The position numbers were made by a program, and so were the translations under genes. This document shows positions 1 to 9,879 of a DNA stretch of 64,000 bases, piece after piece. The notes under the pieces were generated by a model. That model did no database searches, had not been told where the DNA came from, and saw nothing but the letters and a program-made list of their open reading frames with translations. The stretch's first letter is position 1. Each line of letters opens with the position of its first letter. Origin of the DNA: Mycoemilia scoparia. Its lineage: Eukaryota; Kickxellomycota; Kickxellomycetes; Kickxellales; Kickxellaceae. The stretch is from the NCBI GenBank assembly GCA_027575805.1, contig JANBPU010000071.1, positions 1 through 64,000 of the forward strand, given 5' to 3'.

Positions 1-71
1 CATGCATACTGGCCAAGCCTATATTATCATTGATAATATTAATTTAGCCCTTCAAAAATAATCACCCATAT
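1..71. mobile_element. Family A MITE copy 1, cut by the window edge
   Basis: The right end carries the family A terminal repeat (cccttcaaaaataatcaccc, then atatgg). The interior matches the reverse complement of the copy at 18353-18480, including the cattgataa and actagt/catact-like stretches. The left end lies outside the window. No coding capacity is visible. Confidence 0.75.
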
Positions 72-922
72 GGTCAGCCCCTTTTTTTGAGCAGGTTTAA
101 GATTGGGTCTATAGTATTGCAATACTATCATGACACCATAACGTTTATACCAAAAATGTATGTACTGGTATACTGTGATACTGGCTAATATACCAGAACG
201 TTTATATCTTTAATCCACATCCACATCCAACACCCATACAACATCTAAACCCCTTCTTTTTAGACACACACATATATACACAATAATAACTATTCCTACC
301 CCTTTGCCCTTTGACACCAAATAGATCCACACATACAATAATAACTTCAATCCTCTTTGCTCCCATGGTAAACACACACAGCTATTCTGTGGCTGATCAG
401 TAGTGAAAATCAACCAGATATAATAACTCGTTTCATGTCTATCAATAAATCACAATTGCTCTCACACTTTACCCTAATCACGTGCCAACTTTCGATATGT
501 TTATTATACAATCATTTTGGGAATTATAGCTCCTTGAAAACATCTGGCATTGCTTTTTTCAGTGCCTTTACATCATCCTATTGGAATTAAATGTATTAAA
601 TTTTATAGACAAATATTAATGTGGATTTACATCTGAATATCTTGTATCAAATCTTATAACCCTACCTCGACTTCTTTGGGACATGCTTGATACAGCAAAT
701 CTAGCGTGACTTTGATATTCTTGTTTATCTCTTCTTTTTCTTCAAGAAAAAAAACGGCTTATTGGTTACAAGGATCTTGCAAGTTGAACTATATTTGGAA
801 TATTCAAAATAATATTGCAATACTTACTAGCTACTGGTCTTTTGCTCATATATGTACTATTCCATAGTACAGCCAGAGACCTAACTATAGCCTTCTCGTA
901 TGACCCAATTCTATATTATTTT
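72..922. other. Intergenic, AT-rich
   Basis: Downstream (3') side of the TTI2-like gene. Only short, low-complexity reading frames are present and I see no supported gene. The stretch at 120-200 repeats short ggtatactg and accagaacg-like motifs. Confidence 0.5.
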
Positions 923-2666
923 TTACATGTTAGTGCTATAACTGGTAGCCCAACATATAATATCAATATCAAAAAATATATATAGATATATATGTATATG
1001 ATGCCATACCTTGGCCAGCATTGTTTTATAATTTCTTGAAGGGACTCTAAACATATCAATTGCAGCTCAGACATAGATGGATGTGAGGTGTTTTCGTTTT
1101 CAATTATAGGAAGCATCTCGCTCAATAGCGCCTATTCAAAAATTAAGTATGTGAATATTAGAATACCCGTCATGAAAATACAGTGAGAAAGAAATCAGCA
1201 AACAAATACCTTCAAATGCCGCACCGTTGCTAAACCAAGTCTTTGAATAATGGGCTTGATTTGTGCGACTAGAAATTTCTGAGCCTTGATGTTTTCTGGT
1301 GAATAGGCAAGGTTGCGGATTAACCCTTCAGACAGAATATGCCATAGACTCTCTGTCCGGTCAAATGAAGTACCCGCAAACGGCGTATAGATTATGTCAA
1401 AAAGGGAAATCAGAGCTGAAAAGGAGGATTCAAGCAACTGTAATCCGCCTGGATCAGATCTGAATGCAAGTTTACACAATAGCGTCTATATTTGTTAGTA
1501 TCAAAATTTTCGGAAGGAGTTAGAGTATTTGCATGTGTGCCTTGTGGTCCGTTTTTGCTATAAAAGTGATGAGGGGCTTCTGATACTTGCATCGTATAAA
1601 AGATTTGTTACACCTGTCTTGTCGTTTAGCCCAAGAAAATCCAGTTTTAAAATGATCTGGTGAACCATTTTGACTCCAAGGTTTTTGTAATAACAATCGT
1701 AGTCATCTATCAATATCAAAACTGCAGGTAGAACCGAAGACCATACATCACACATTTTCTTTCCCTACAGAATTGCGAAAAATGAGAGTTAGTATGAGCA
1801 CATATGATGTCGATGCACTTGGGTGCTTTCTGTTCATGATCAAATTAAAATAAGTTGGGTACATACAGATATCGTATTTACAACCCAGTACAAAATACCA
1901 ACACATCCACGAGACTTTGTCTTCCATCTTTGATTTTCATAGAAACTAAAAGCATTCGACTCGTTATCCAATGCGGCTGATGAATCTCTTGGCGGATTGC
2001 CTCTTGTGTTATGAATACTATTACTATTGAGGAATTTTATGTCCTTTTGTTTTGGATGCTTTTGGGTAAAGAACACATTAACGTGTTGGTCAATTAAAGA
2101 GTGACAACTCATATCTGCTAGCTCAGCTAATGTTTTGCCTGTCACCAAGCACAAGTTTTCGGCGATATCTATCCAAAAAATCAGAGGTGGTTTTAGAACG
2201 TCTATTAAGATTGCAACAATCAAAAAATATCATAGTATATGTCCCAACATTCTATGATTACCTGACGCAAGTTTACGGAGCTGCAAATTACTCCATGGCA
2301 TGCCGGCCGTCTCAAAGCACGCAGAACTGGCCAACACTTCAACAATATCCCTTGGATCCAGCTCTTGATCCCGTGGCTATAATAATGGTATATTGAGTTA
2401 AATACACGCGTTAGATATACATTAATAGTAATAAGAAGCAACAAAATGAGCTAGACATACCAAATCCTTTAAATGCTTATATGCGGTATAGAGCAGTTGT
2501 TCAGCCTTGTTTTGGAATATTTCAAGTGTCCTTTGATCGTCTACATGGTTAGTGAAGGCGTATTTCAGACTATAAATTGTATGGTTTGTTTATATATTGT
2601 GTATGGATGCTTACGAAAGTCAGTAGGAAAGCTCAGTTCCTTTAGAACTGATATGGCTTTGTTCAT
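923..2666 (-). CDS. TTI2: TTI2-like protein (TELO2-interacting protein 2 family)
   Basis: TTI2 works with TELO2 and TTI1 in the TTT complex, an Hsp90 co-chaperone that stabilises PIKK kinases such as TOR and ATM. The gene is split into about seven exons. The start ATG at 2666-2664 is preceded in frame by a stop. Exon 1 encodes MNKAISVLKELSFPTDF and joins an exon with HDQRTLEIFQNKAEQLLY. Family-like blocks are NQRWKTKSRGCVGILYWV (about 1900-1960, equivalent to the Q-WK...W block), VLPAVLILIDDYDCYYKNLG (about 1675-1735, the LPxxLxLxDDYxxxxKxxG block) and the helical exon ending KPIIQRLGLATVRHLKVF (1210-1479). The last intron holds a (TA)-rich tract, and the reading ends in QCWPSTNM then TAA at 923. 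Assignment rests on remembered family motifs, so it is moderately sure. Confidence 0.6.
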
Positions 2667-3292
2667 TATAAACTACTAAACCCACTGTCGAGGTTATCTT
2701 TTGGATATCATTAATGTCATGGATGTTGACATATATCGACTTAAACACCATCAATAAAGTAATAACGACCTGATCTCATTATGGGTGATGAAATATAATT
2801 ATTATTTGAATTACAAATAAATAGCTAAAGTGTTTTTTATGTCTCTAGTAACATAAAGCATGTTGAGAGCATTGTAGGATTAGCATTGGCTGTATTTTCA
2901 TATTATATAAATGATATATTATTATTAGTCTTGCCTGTTAGGCCATTGAGGACATTTTGTTTCATAATAATGTGGCATGATTAATTTGACTATTACCAAA
3001 ATTGTATTTTTATAATATAAATAATTTATGTTAATAGTGTGATAAATGTGGTATATGTTCCGGCATACACCATCCAGTAATGATCACAATTCATAAAAGT
3101 CATTAAAGATAAAATCATAAGCTGAAAAACAAACACTCAGTCATTTATAATGGCATGGGTGCTGATGCTATGGAGTCGTGGAAATATAATGCGAATATAT
3201 GCTGTGTAAATATTAATGTCGTCATTCTAATATATATATAGAGAAGGACGCTTTTCAGGAGCCTTGGTGGTATGATAAGGTCTCAACTATAT
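2667..3292. other. Intergenic, very AT-rich
   Basis: Lies between the TTI2-like start and the stop of the secreted protein gene. Rich in A/T homopolymers and TATA-like words. No gene or repeat copy is seen. Confidence 0.5.
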
Positions 3293-4120
3293 TTAGAAGA
3301 GAGGAGCAGAGCTGGGGGCGAAACCAGATCCAGAGGAGCTGGAAACATCAGATTCGGATTCAGATCCAGATCCAAAACCATCGGCAGAGTCGCCGCTGAG
3401 AGGAGAGATGTCCTCTAGGGAGACATCACCGTTGCCAGAATCGGCGGGTTCAAGTGGGGCGGCATCGGAGATGTCACTGGGAGCGGATATGTCGGCCATG
3501 GAAGAGCCTTCTCCGGATCCGTGAGGGAATGGGAGCTTGGAAGCGAGGCCTGGGAAGAGCTTCTCGATGAGTTCCTTGATCTTATCGAGACCTGGAGCTT
3601 CACCTTCGTGGCCGAAGCCGTGGCCATGACCGTGCTTGTGTCCGTGGCCTTCGCCTTCTTCGTCAGAAGCGGAAGATGAGGAGTCGTCGGCTTCCAAGGA
3701 AGAAGCAATTTCAGGGTCCTGCTTGAGGGAAAGAAGACCGTCAGAAGAGCCATCTCCACCAGGGAAAGAGCCTTCATCAGCGCCAGATGATCCTGATCCG
3801 GCTGGAGAAAGGTCCTCCATACCACCGGCACCGCCAGCAGGAGCATCACCTCCAAATGGAGAGCCAGAGTCGCCACCGAATGGAGAACCAGAACCGCCAG
3901 CGGGAGAGTCGCCGCCAAATGGAGAGTCAGAGCCGGCTGGAGAAAGGTCCTCCATACCACCGGCACCACCAGCGGGCGAGTCACCTCCAAATGGAGAGTC
4001 AGAGCCACCAGCAGGAGAATTGCCACCGAATGGGGAGTTACCAGCGGGAGCGGCACGAGCAACCAGTGCGGCCACGGAGAGGAGAGTAGTAGTTGTACCA
4101 GCCAACGAGAAAGAAACCAT
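3293..4120 (-). CDS. Secreted low-complexity Gly/Pro/Ser/Asp-rich protein
   Basis: A single exon of 275 codons. The N-terminus has a classic signal peptide (MVSFSLAGTTTTLLSVAALV, then ARAAPA as a likely cleavage zone). The mature part contains imperfect repeats built on SPFGGDSPAGG, alternating with GGMEDLSPAGS blocks (residues about 28-115). A Ser/Glu-rich stretch follows, then a His-Gly run (GHGHKHGHGHGFGHEGE, about 158-174), a short hydrophobic/charged helix (GLDKIKELIEKLFPGLASKL) and an acidic Ser/Gly tail. Codon use is G/C-shifted and highly regular, which suggests strong expression and makes the antisense frames open too. No enzyme domain is visible. It may be a cell wall, matrix or metal-binding secreted protein, but its function is unknown. 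There is no clear GPI signal at the C-terminus. Confidence 0.8.
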   Translation of the reverse strand: MVSFSLAGTTTTLLSVAALVARAAPAGNSPFGGNSPAGGSDSPFGGDSPAGGAGGMEDLSPAGSDSPFGGDSPAGGSGSPFGGDSGSPFGGDAPAGGAGGMEDLSPAGSGSSGADEGSFPGGDGSSDGLLSLKQDPEIASSLEADDSSSSASDEEGEGHGHKHGHGHGFGHEGEAPGLDKIKELIEKLFPGLASKLPFPHGSGEGSSMADISAPSDISDAAPLEPADSGNGDVSLEDISPLSGDSADGFGSGSESESDVSSSSGSGFAPSSAPLF

Positions 4121-4221
4121 GATGAATGAGTTTAGTGCGTAAGTTTAATTGCTTTGTTATAAAATACAGTTAAAGACTTGAGAAATGTGATATAGTTCAT
4201 GGAAGGAGCGCATCTGCTTGC

Positions 4222-4230
4222 CCTTTTATA
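4222..4230 (-). promoter_or_regulatory. TATA box of the secreted protein gene
   Basis: TATAAAAGG on the minus strand, about 100 bp upstream of the ATG at 4120. A consensus box at this distance fits a strongly regulated or highly expressed gene. Confidence 0.55.
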
Positions 4231-5082
4231 CATTTTGCCTGGGCAGGATGCTCTGGCATTTTTGTCGCCTCTCACGATACTTCTATGACTCTATTCCAAT
4301 AATTGCAGGCATGGTTAGGCGACAACCCAAAGTGCTTGCCTTCCAACGCCATTGTGTGTGGGGGGAAACGGTTCTTGGCATACGGCAACTCAGCTGCAAT
4401 GACAAAATATTCGGAGTCGTTCTTCCCATTAGATATAATGTATAATGGCTGGTCGTGCAACTATATATGTTTACTATCTATGGTCTCCACACTGTAAAAC
4501 GAACTCACGAAAGCAATCAAACTAGCTTATAATGTCACTAGGCTGGCAGAGATATCAGGAAAAGCTGTCTATAAATTAAACAAATGCTTTGTGATTATCA
4601 TGACGATGATGTCAATAGCGTGGAAATCATAAAATGTTGCGGTCTAGTGTTGTTAGTGCAGCTGAATATATGTGAAATTTTGCATGGACTATGAAGGATT
4701 TTAGTGTGCGTTGCTAGAACAAGGAGAAAACATCACCCAAGTGGATCAAACGGGATTGGCAAAACATCTTCATGATTGGTTTGGGTCACCACCACGACTT
4801 CTTGGCAATGCAAGCAGGCTCAATCTATACTAAAAAGCTGAAAAGTGGACTGATCTATATCCCACCTCACTGTTTACCAAGACACTCTATCAATAGGCGT
4901 ACTTTCTTCCAGCTTGCCTAAATGATAAACAAGAATTGTCCCTGAAATGCTGGCAATGTTAAGCTGAGTTCCATCAAAAATGTGAGCTTTATGGGCCAAT
5001 CGCTCGAATGGCTTTGAATGCAATAATACTCTATTCAATTTTTATTGATATTCTGTCAAATATAGTCATTTATTCATCAATT
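4231..5082. other. Intergenic
   Basis: Upstream region of the secreted protein gene and downstream region of AIM24. Holds frames of fewer than 80 codons without family features. No gene supported. Confidence 0.5.
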
Positions 5083-6156
5083 CTAATGCTTCTTTGGTGT
5101 TAAGCTAAGTCTCTGCCAAACCGAGGCACCAAACTGATTAGTGGTAATGTAAAATTCGCCTGGTCCAACTAGGCGATATTGCTCAGTGCCGCCAGTAATC
5201 TTCTTGGCCTGCTGAACAGCCCGTTGATAGATCTCTTTCCAGTTGATCTCAACACGCCTCTTCTTCGTCGTTGCATTCACGGACGAATCTTTCTTGGCGG
5301 GTACATCGGATGCACTGCTGCGGCTAACTGGTGCGTCTTTTGTGTTGGGTTTGTCAACAGATGCCTTCTCGTTTCCAGATGGTCCGGTGTTAGACCCGAC
5401 CTTTGGGCTGGGGCCGCTTGTTTTGACAGGAACTTCAACAGTAGTTATTTGAACAACTGGCTTTCTTTCGGATACAGGAACTAGCGGCTCAAGCAGCATC
5501 GTTGTCTCAAATGCATTAATGTATCGAGGATCAACAAGGAATTCCTGTCCTTTCTCCAATACTAGCCTGTGCGATCCTCTAATAACAAAGCTTCCTTTTC
5601 CACTCAGCCGATCAAATCTAATGCCCTTGCCATACCATGTAGATGTGCTCAAGAACTTTGTAAATGCCAAAATGGAGCTTGGCCTAACATAATATTCGCC
5701 AGATCCGCTCATTTCGATAACACTGATTGCTCCCTTCTCTGCTCCACCGGCCAAGACAACCTCGCCAGAGTGATCATTTGTCCACACCTGCTGCACAAGC
5801 GCGCTACGGCCTAGGACAAGCTTCTTGGCAAATGCAATAGGTCCAAACCCCCGTGTCGTTGTTTTCTGGCGAATTCTGTTTGACTGTCCTATTATGCTGC
5901 CTGGAGTGACGCTCATTTGCGAATAGGCGGGCATTTTAGCCACCACCAATGTGCCTTTGACTTCGAAAAGTGGATCCGATGGGTTTGGTTTGCTGTTTGG
6001 AAGAAGCATTTTATCAACTAGCGATTCCGGCGACTTCAAATTCTTTGTACTTGATAATGTTCTTGCTATCATTACTTGTGCTGAAACCGAGAGTCCAAAC
6101 AAATTGCGGTTTTGCCGGGCCAGAATCGTGAGCCCATTTGATCCTGTGGATAACAT
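5083..6156 (-). CDS. AIM24: AIM24 family mitochondrial protein
   Basis: AIM24 proteins are mitochondrial and, in yeast, linked to inner-membrane organisation (MICOS) and mitochondrial inheritance. This is a single exon of 357 codons, and the ATG at 6156 is the first in frame. The first 40 residues are poor in acidic residues and rich in R/S/N, as in a mitochondrial presequence. The TRAP-like beta domain runs from about residue 63 (FEVKGTLVVAKMPAYSQMSV, TPGSIIGQSNRI) to about 235, with the family-style blocks GEVVLAGGAEKGAISVIEM, GEYYVRPSSILAFT, VIRGSHRLVLEKGQEFLVD and PRYINAF. A Ser/Pro/Lys-rich linker (about 240-300) separates it from a C-terminal segment ending GPGEFYITTNQFG. The linker is longer than I expect for the family. 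No intron, unlike most neighbours. Confidence 0.82.
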   Translation of the reverse strand: MLSTGSNGLTILARQNRNLFGLSVSAQVMIARTLSSTKNLKSPESLVDKMLLPNSKPNPSDPLFEVKGTLVVAKMPAYSQMSVTPGSIIGQSNRIRQKTTTRGFGPIAFAKKLVLGRSALVQQVWTNDHSGEVVLAGGAEKGAISVIEMSGSGEYYVRPSSILAFTKFLSTSTWYGKGIRFDRLSGKGSFVIRGSHRLVLEKGQEFLVDPRYINAFETTMLLEPLVPVSERKPVVQITTVEVPVKTSGPSPKVGSNTGPSGNEKASVDKPNTKDAPVSRSSASDVPAKKDSSVNATTKKRRVEINWKEIYQRAVQQAKKITGGTEQYRLVGPGEFYITTNQFGASVWQRLSLTPKKH

Positions 6157-7088
6157 TATAATATAACAAAATTACAGAGACAAATTAAATGAAATAACCG
6201 CTATTGCCACCTTTGATAGAGGAAAAGTTTATGAGTAACCATGTGAAACAGAAAATAACAGGGAAAACGTCATCGAGTATCATCAATTGGTAATGATTAT
6301 GGTTGCTAAGGATAAGAGAGAAGGTCATGTTGATTATCAAATGTCAAAATAGACCACTATCAAAATTATGAGCTAAATTGCATTCTCAAACAACAATAGT
6401 CAAAGCACTGATCGAAACAGGGGCTTATTTTGGCAGCTAACAAAGATGTGATATCACTCAATACCACATCTTGAAGGTTTGGTGTAAGTTATTTGAATGT
6501 GACTGGGTGTGGAATCTTTTATTTTGTGGACAGTTAACTAAGAGGATGAAGGTCTTTTTGGTTGTGATAACAGCTCATATCGGAAGATATGCCTGTGTCT
6601 GGAGGTTGCTTGACCATAACAAGAAAAAGTGAATATAAAAATAAATGAAAAAAATGTTTAGTTGAAATACAATAGAGATATTTAAAGTACAGGCAACAAT
6701 GTCGTCGTTGTCTTTTTATAGTGAAAGCTGGCTGGCTGGCTGGCTTGAAAGAAATATTCTTTAGACATAATCGCAAAGTACATTGAGAGGATTGGGATTT
6801 TGGTAGTTAACAGACTGAGTATTTTGGTTACTTAAGTGACGTTTTTGTAGAGCCTTTTAGTATCCGTTTGACGGGGAGAGTAACTGCTTATTTTGTGTTT
6901 TTGTGAACTGCAAAGGTATAATGTAATTTTGGTTTGAGCCGGAACTTGATAGTGCAACAGAAATGCTAATGCCCTGGTATTTTCACTCTCTGTTGCATCG
7001 GCTCTTTTGGTAGTCTCTTGTAACGACGCTGTAGATCCAGGGATGTGCAAACTCGCGGTCAAGTGGATATCCATATAGATATACTTTT
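6157..7088. other. Intergenic with small tandem ggct repeats
   Basis: Between the AIM24 start and the CCCH gene stop. Contains a short tetranucleotide tract (gctggctggctggctggctt, about 6726-6745). Short minus-strand frames here lack any domain and are not called. Confidence 0.5.
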
Positions 7089-9879
7089 CTACTTATTAAC
7101 ACTGGCAGCAGACGTAAAGCTCTGATAATAAGCAGGGTTGCTGTAAAAGTCCTGAGGATGCAATACCGAAGAATGTGCAGGCTTTAGGGATGCAAAAGCA
7201 CTTGGTGAGGTTTTTGTTGGCTGGAAGGGTTGGTAGCCAGGAAATTTTTGTTCAAGATTAGATGCAGCACCTTGTGAGGGAAGCCCAATATTACCACGCT
7301 TGCTCTGGGGATTTCCATTAAGATTGAGATTCCGCATGCTAGTTTCTGGAATGTCATCATCAAATGTGAATATATCAGCCGCATCGATCTCAGATGAATG
7401 ACTTGAGGTTGTGGCGCCAATACCTGCGGTGTCGCTGGTGTCATGGGACAAAGTGTTGGCTGCTGCCCCACTCCGCGATCTGCCAACAAGCTGTTCGCCA
7501 ATAGCAGCATTGTGCTGAGATGCAGAGTTAAGCCCAATTGGTTTTTGTACATACCCATTGCTGTATAGGGCGTGTTGGCTATCTACTCCTCCTCCATGGT
7601 TATAGTTTCCAAAGCCAGGTGAAAACAGGCCGGCAGACCCAGGCACCTTCAAGCCGCGGCCATCACTATGAGCTCCGTGCAGCGGGATTTGGTTGAGGGT
7701 GTGAAGGGATGACGAAATCGACGGAGACAGTCCACCAAGAGTTGGTGCAATTGAGGACGATACTCTGCCATCTCTATGCTGGTGATCCCAAAGGTCGTGC
7801 TTTGCCTGGGCAAACGAGTTGTCAACTGAAAATCCATGCAGTCGTGGTGAAAAGTCCGACATGAAGCTCTTTGGCCCATCAGCTGTGGTCATAGAGGGGT
7901 GCTGTCCTAGAGAGCCATTCATCCTATTCAGAGAGCTCAACCCATCTCTCGTACCCATTACACGAGATGCCAATGAGGTTGTGACGTTAGATTGGGAATA
8001 GTGAAGGGCGCCGTGGCTGCCAAATGAGCCGACGGGGCTGGCAAGAGAGTTAGAGCGACTGCGGTGTGTGGCTAGTTCGTTTGGGGTCATTAGCTCGTTC
8101 AAGGATGATGGCAGGTATCCTCCCAAAGCCTCTTCCTCCTGGGCAGCCAAAGATTTTAGCGTAGTGGTGGCGCCATCAGAATACATTTGAGATTTTATGA
8201 ATTTGGAGTGAGGCATTGACCGGGAGTAAGGGTCGTTGGCAAAACCACTGGTGCCTTTAGAGGAGGATACGGCTTTCATATTTGTGCTGTGCTCAAAGGC
8301 TGTCTCTGTCAAGAAGCTTACATTCGACCGGGGGCTAAGGCCCAAAGTCTGGTGGTGCGCGCTTGTTGATCTGTTTACGCTGATGGAGAATTGGTCGAGC
8401 AAGGGGATAGATCCCGATGTAAAATGTGGGAGCGATGCGTCTCCAGCATTCCCATTACGAATTAATATGGAGCCATGTGGAGCAGTAGATTTCACGGGTC
8501 CAGAAGAGTCCCCGGCAGTAGAAAGCATGCGAGGACGACCGGGGGCGTTGCTATGAGCTATTTGGGAGGACCTGTTGATGGAGAAAGCAGAATTTTCGTG
8601 CAGCATATTGGCATTCTGATCAGTAGAGAGCCTTTGGCTATTGCTGCCTGTCCTTAGTGAGCGAGTCAGATTACTGGGCTCATCGCGATCAACCATAGCA
8701 CTACTGGTATGTTGGCTAGAGACCACCTTGGCCTTGCCAAACCCGACGCCAGGAGCAGCACCATTGGGCGTGGAGCTGGCGGAGAGACTACTGCGCTCTG
8801 AGTCGTTTCCATTGCTACTATTATTGTTGTTGTTGTTGCTGATGCCATTAAGCTGGATGGCGCTGCTGTTGCTGCTACTCTGATCCATTGACTGAAGCGC
8901 GTTGCGTGTGTTCGAGTTTATTACACTGCGACCTTGGACTATCGAATGGCCTTGTTGTTGCTTTTGCGGGACGTCTCCAGAAGTGCCATGAGAAAGCGCA
9001 CATTTGTTCCCATATTTGCAATTGCCCTTCATGAAGTACTTGCAAACAGGCCGCTCGACGTAGGCATTTGGATCATGGGAAAAGACGCAGTTTGCACCAG
9101 CTGTACAGTTGCCATTTTTGAAGAACTTGCATGGGATGTGTTTAGTTGAGCCACCTGCAATGTGATTTAGAAAACAGGACAAATAGTGTAAGTACAGTTG
9201 TAAGCATAAATTGATAGATGACACTAGTGTGTGGGGTGTTGTGACGACGCTATGCATATAACGCCAGTATTTCAGAAAATGGGCCGTAGTAATTGGTGGC
9301 GCTCACAAAGGGATAAGCGTTTCTAACCTTGGGGCGGCCACATTGATAATCAGATGCACCACCTGGAGGCCGCGATATGCCCAATCTAGAAGAACCACAG
9401 AGCTACAGCAGCAACACAGCGCGGGAGATGGCGAAGAGTAAGGGTCCATATCAACATATCTATCCGTGGCAGACCGCCTGACCAGTAGTCACAATAGAAT
9501 ATGTCATACAGAGCTCTTTCTCGTGCATCCGCACGCTGGCTCCTGGTGCACCAATGAGCTACCAGTGGCATTTGTTTGTAGAACAGCCAAATTTGGCCAT
9601 GGGGTTGATATATACACGGCTGCTCGTCCAATCCACACCACCTTCAGAAATGACCCCCCAAGAAATGCCCAGCAGCTTTAGAATGATACTCCCGAGGCAG
9701 GAAAGTACGAGGAAGGGGTGGCGAAAAGGGAAAGCATAGCATAGTGCGCACAGATAGAAGGGCCAGTGACTCAACCTACCATTATGGCCACCGCCCTTTC
9801 TTTCGGCGGAGGTGGCATCCTGGTCGTTCTCCTTCCCGGACAAGGAGACCTTTCTGTTTCTAACAGTGGCCTTGGGCAT
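7089..9879 (-). CDS. Tandem CCCH zinc-finger protein with long disordered tail (Lee1-like)
   Basis: A probable RNA-binding post-transcriptional regulator. Exon 1 (9879-9780) encodes 33 residues, and exon 2 (9154-7089) joins in frame as G|GT to give about 721 residues. Two fingers of form C-X7-C-X5-C-X3-H are visible at C42/C50/C56/H60 and C71/C79/C85/H89 (CKFFKNGNC..., CKYFMKGNCKYGNKCALSH). The spacing and the N-terminal pair resemble yeast Lee1 and related fungal proteins. The remainder is Ser/Asn/Gly-rich with poly-Asn and poly-Ser runs and no second domain. The 625-bp intron is about ten times the local norm. The upstream side is a 3.9-kb gene-free block, suggesting complex regulation. Starting inside the large exon would add a non-homologous hydrophobic leader, so the spliced model is preferred. 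Confidence 0.75.

Noticed and set aside
3636..4142. 168-codon plus-strand frame opposite the secreted protein gene
   Set aside because: It is the antisense shadow of the regular repeat codons. No signal peptide or domain, and the minus frame has both a signal peptide and a TATA box.
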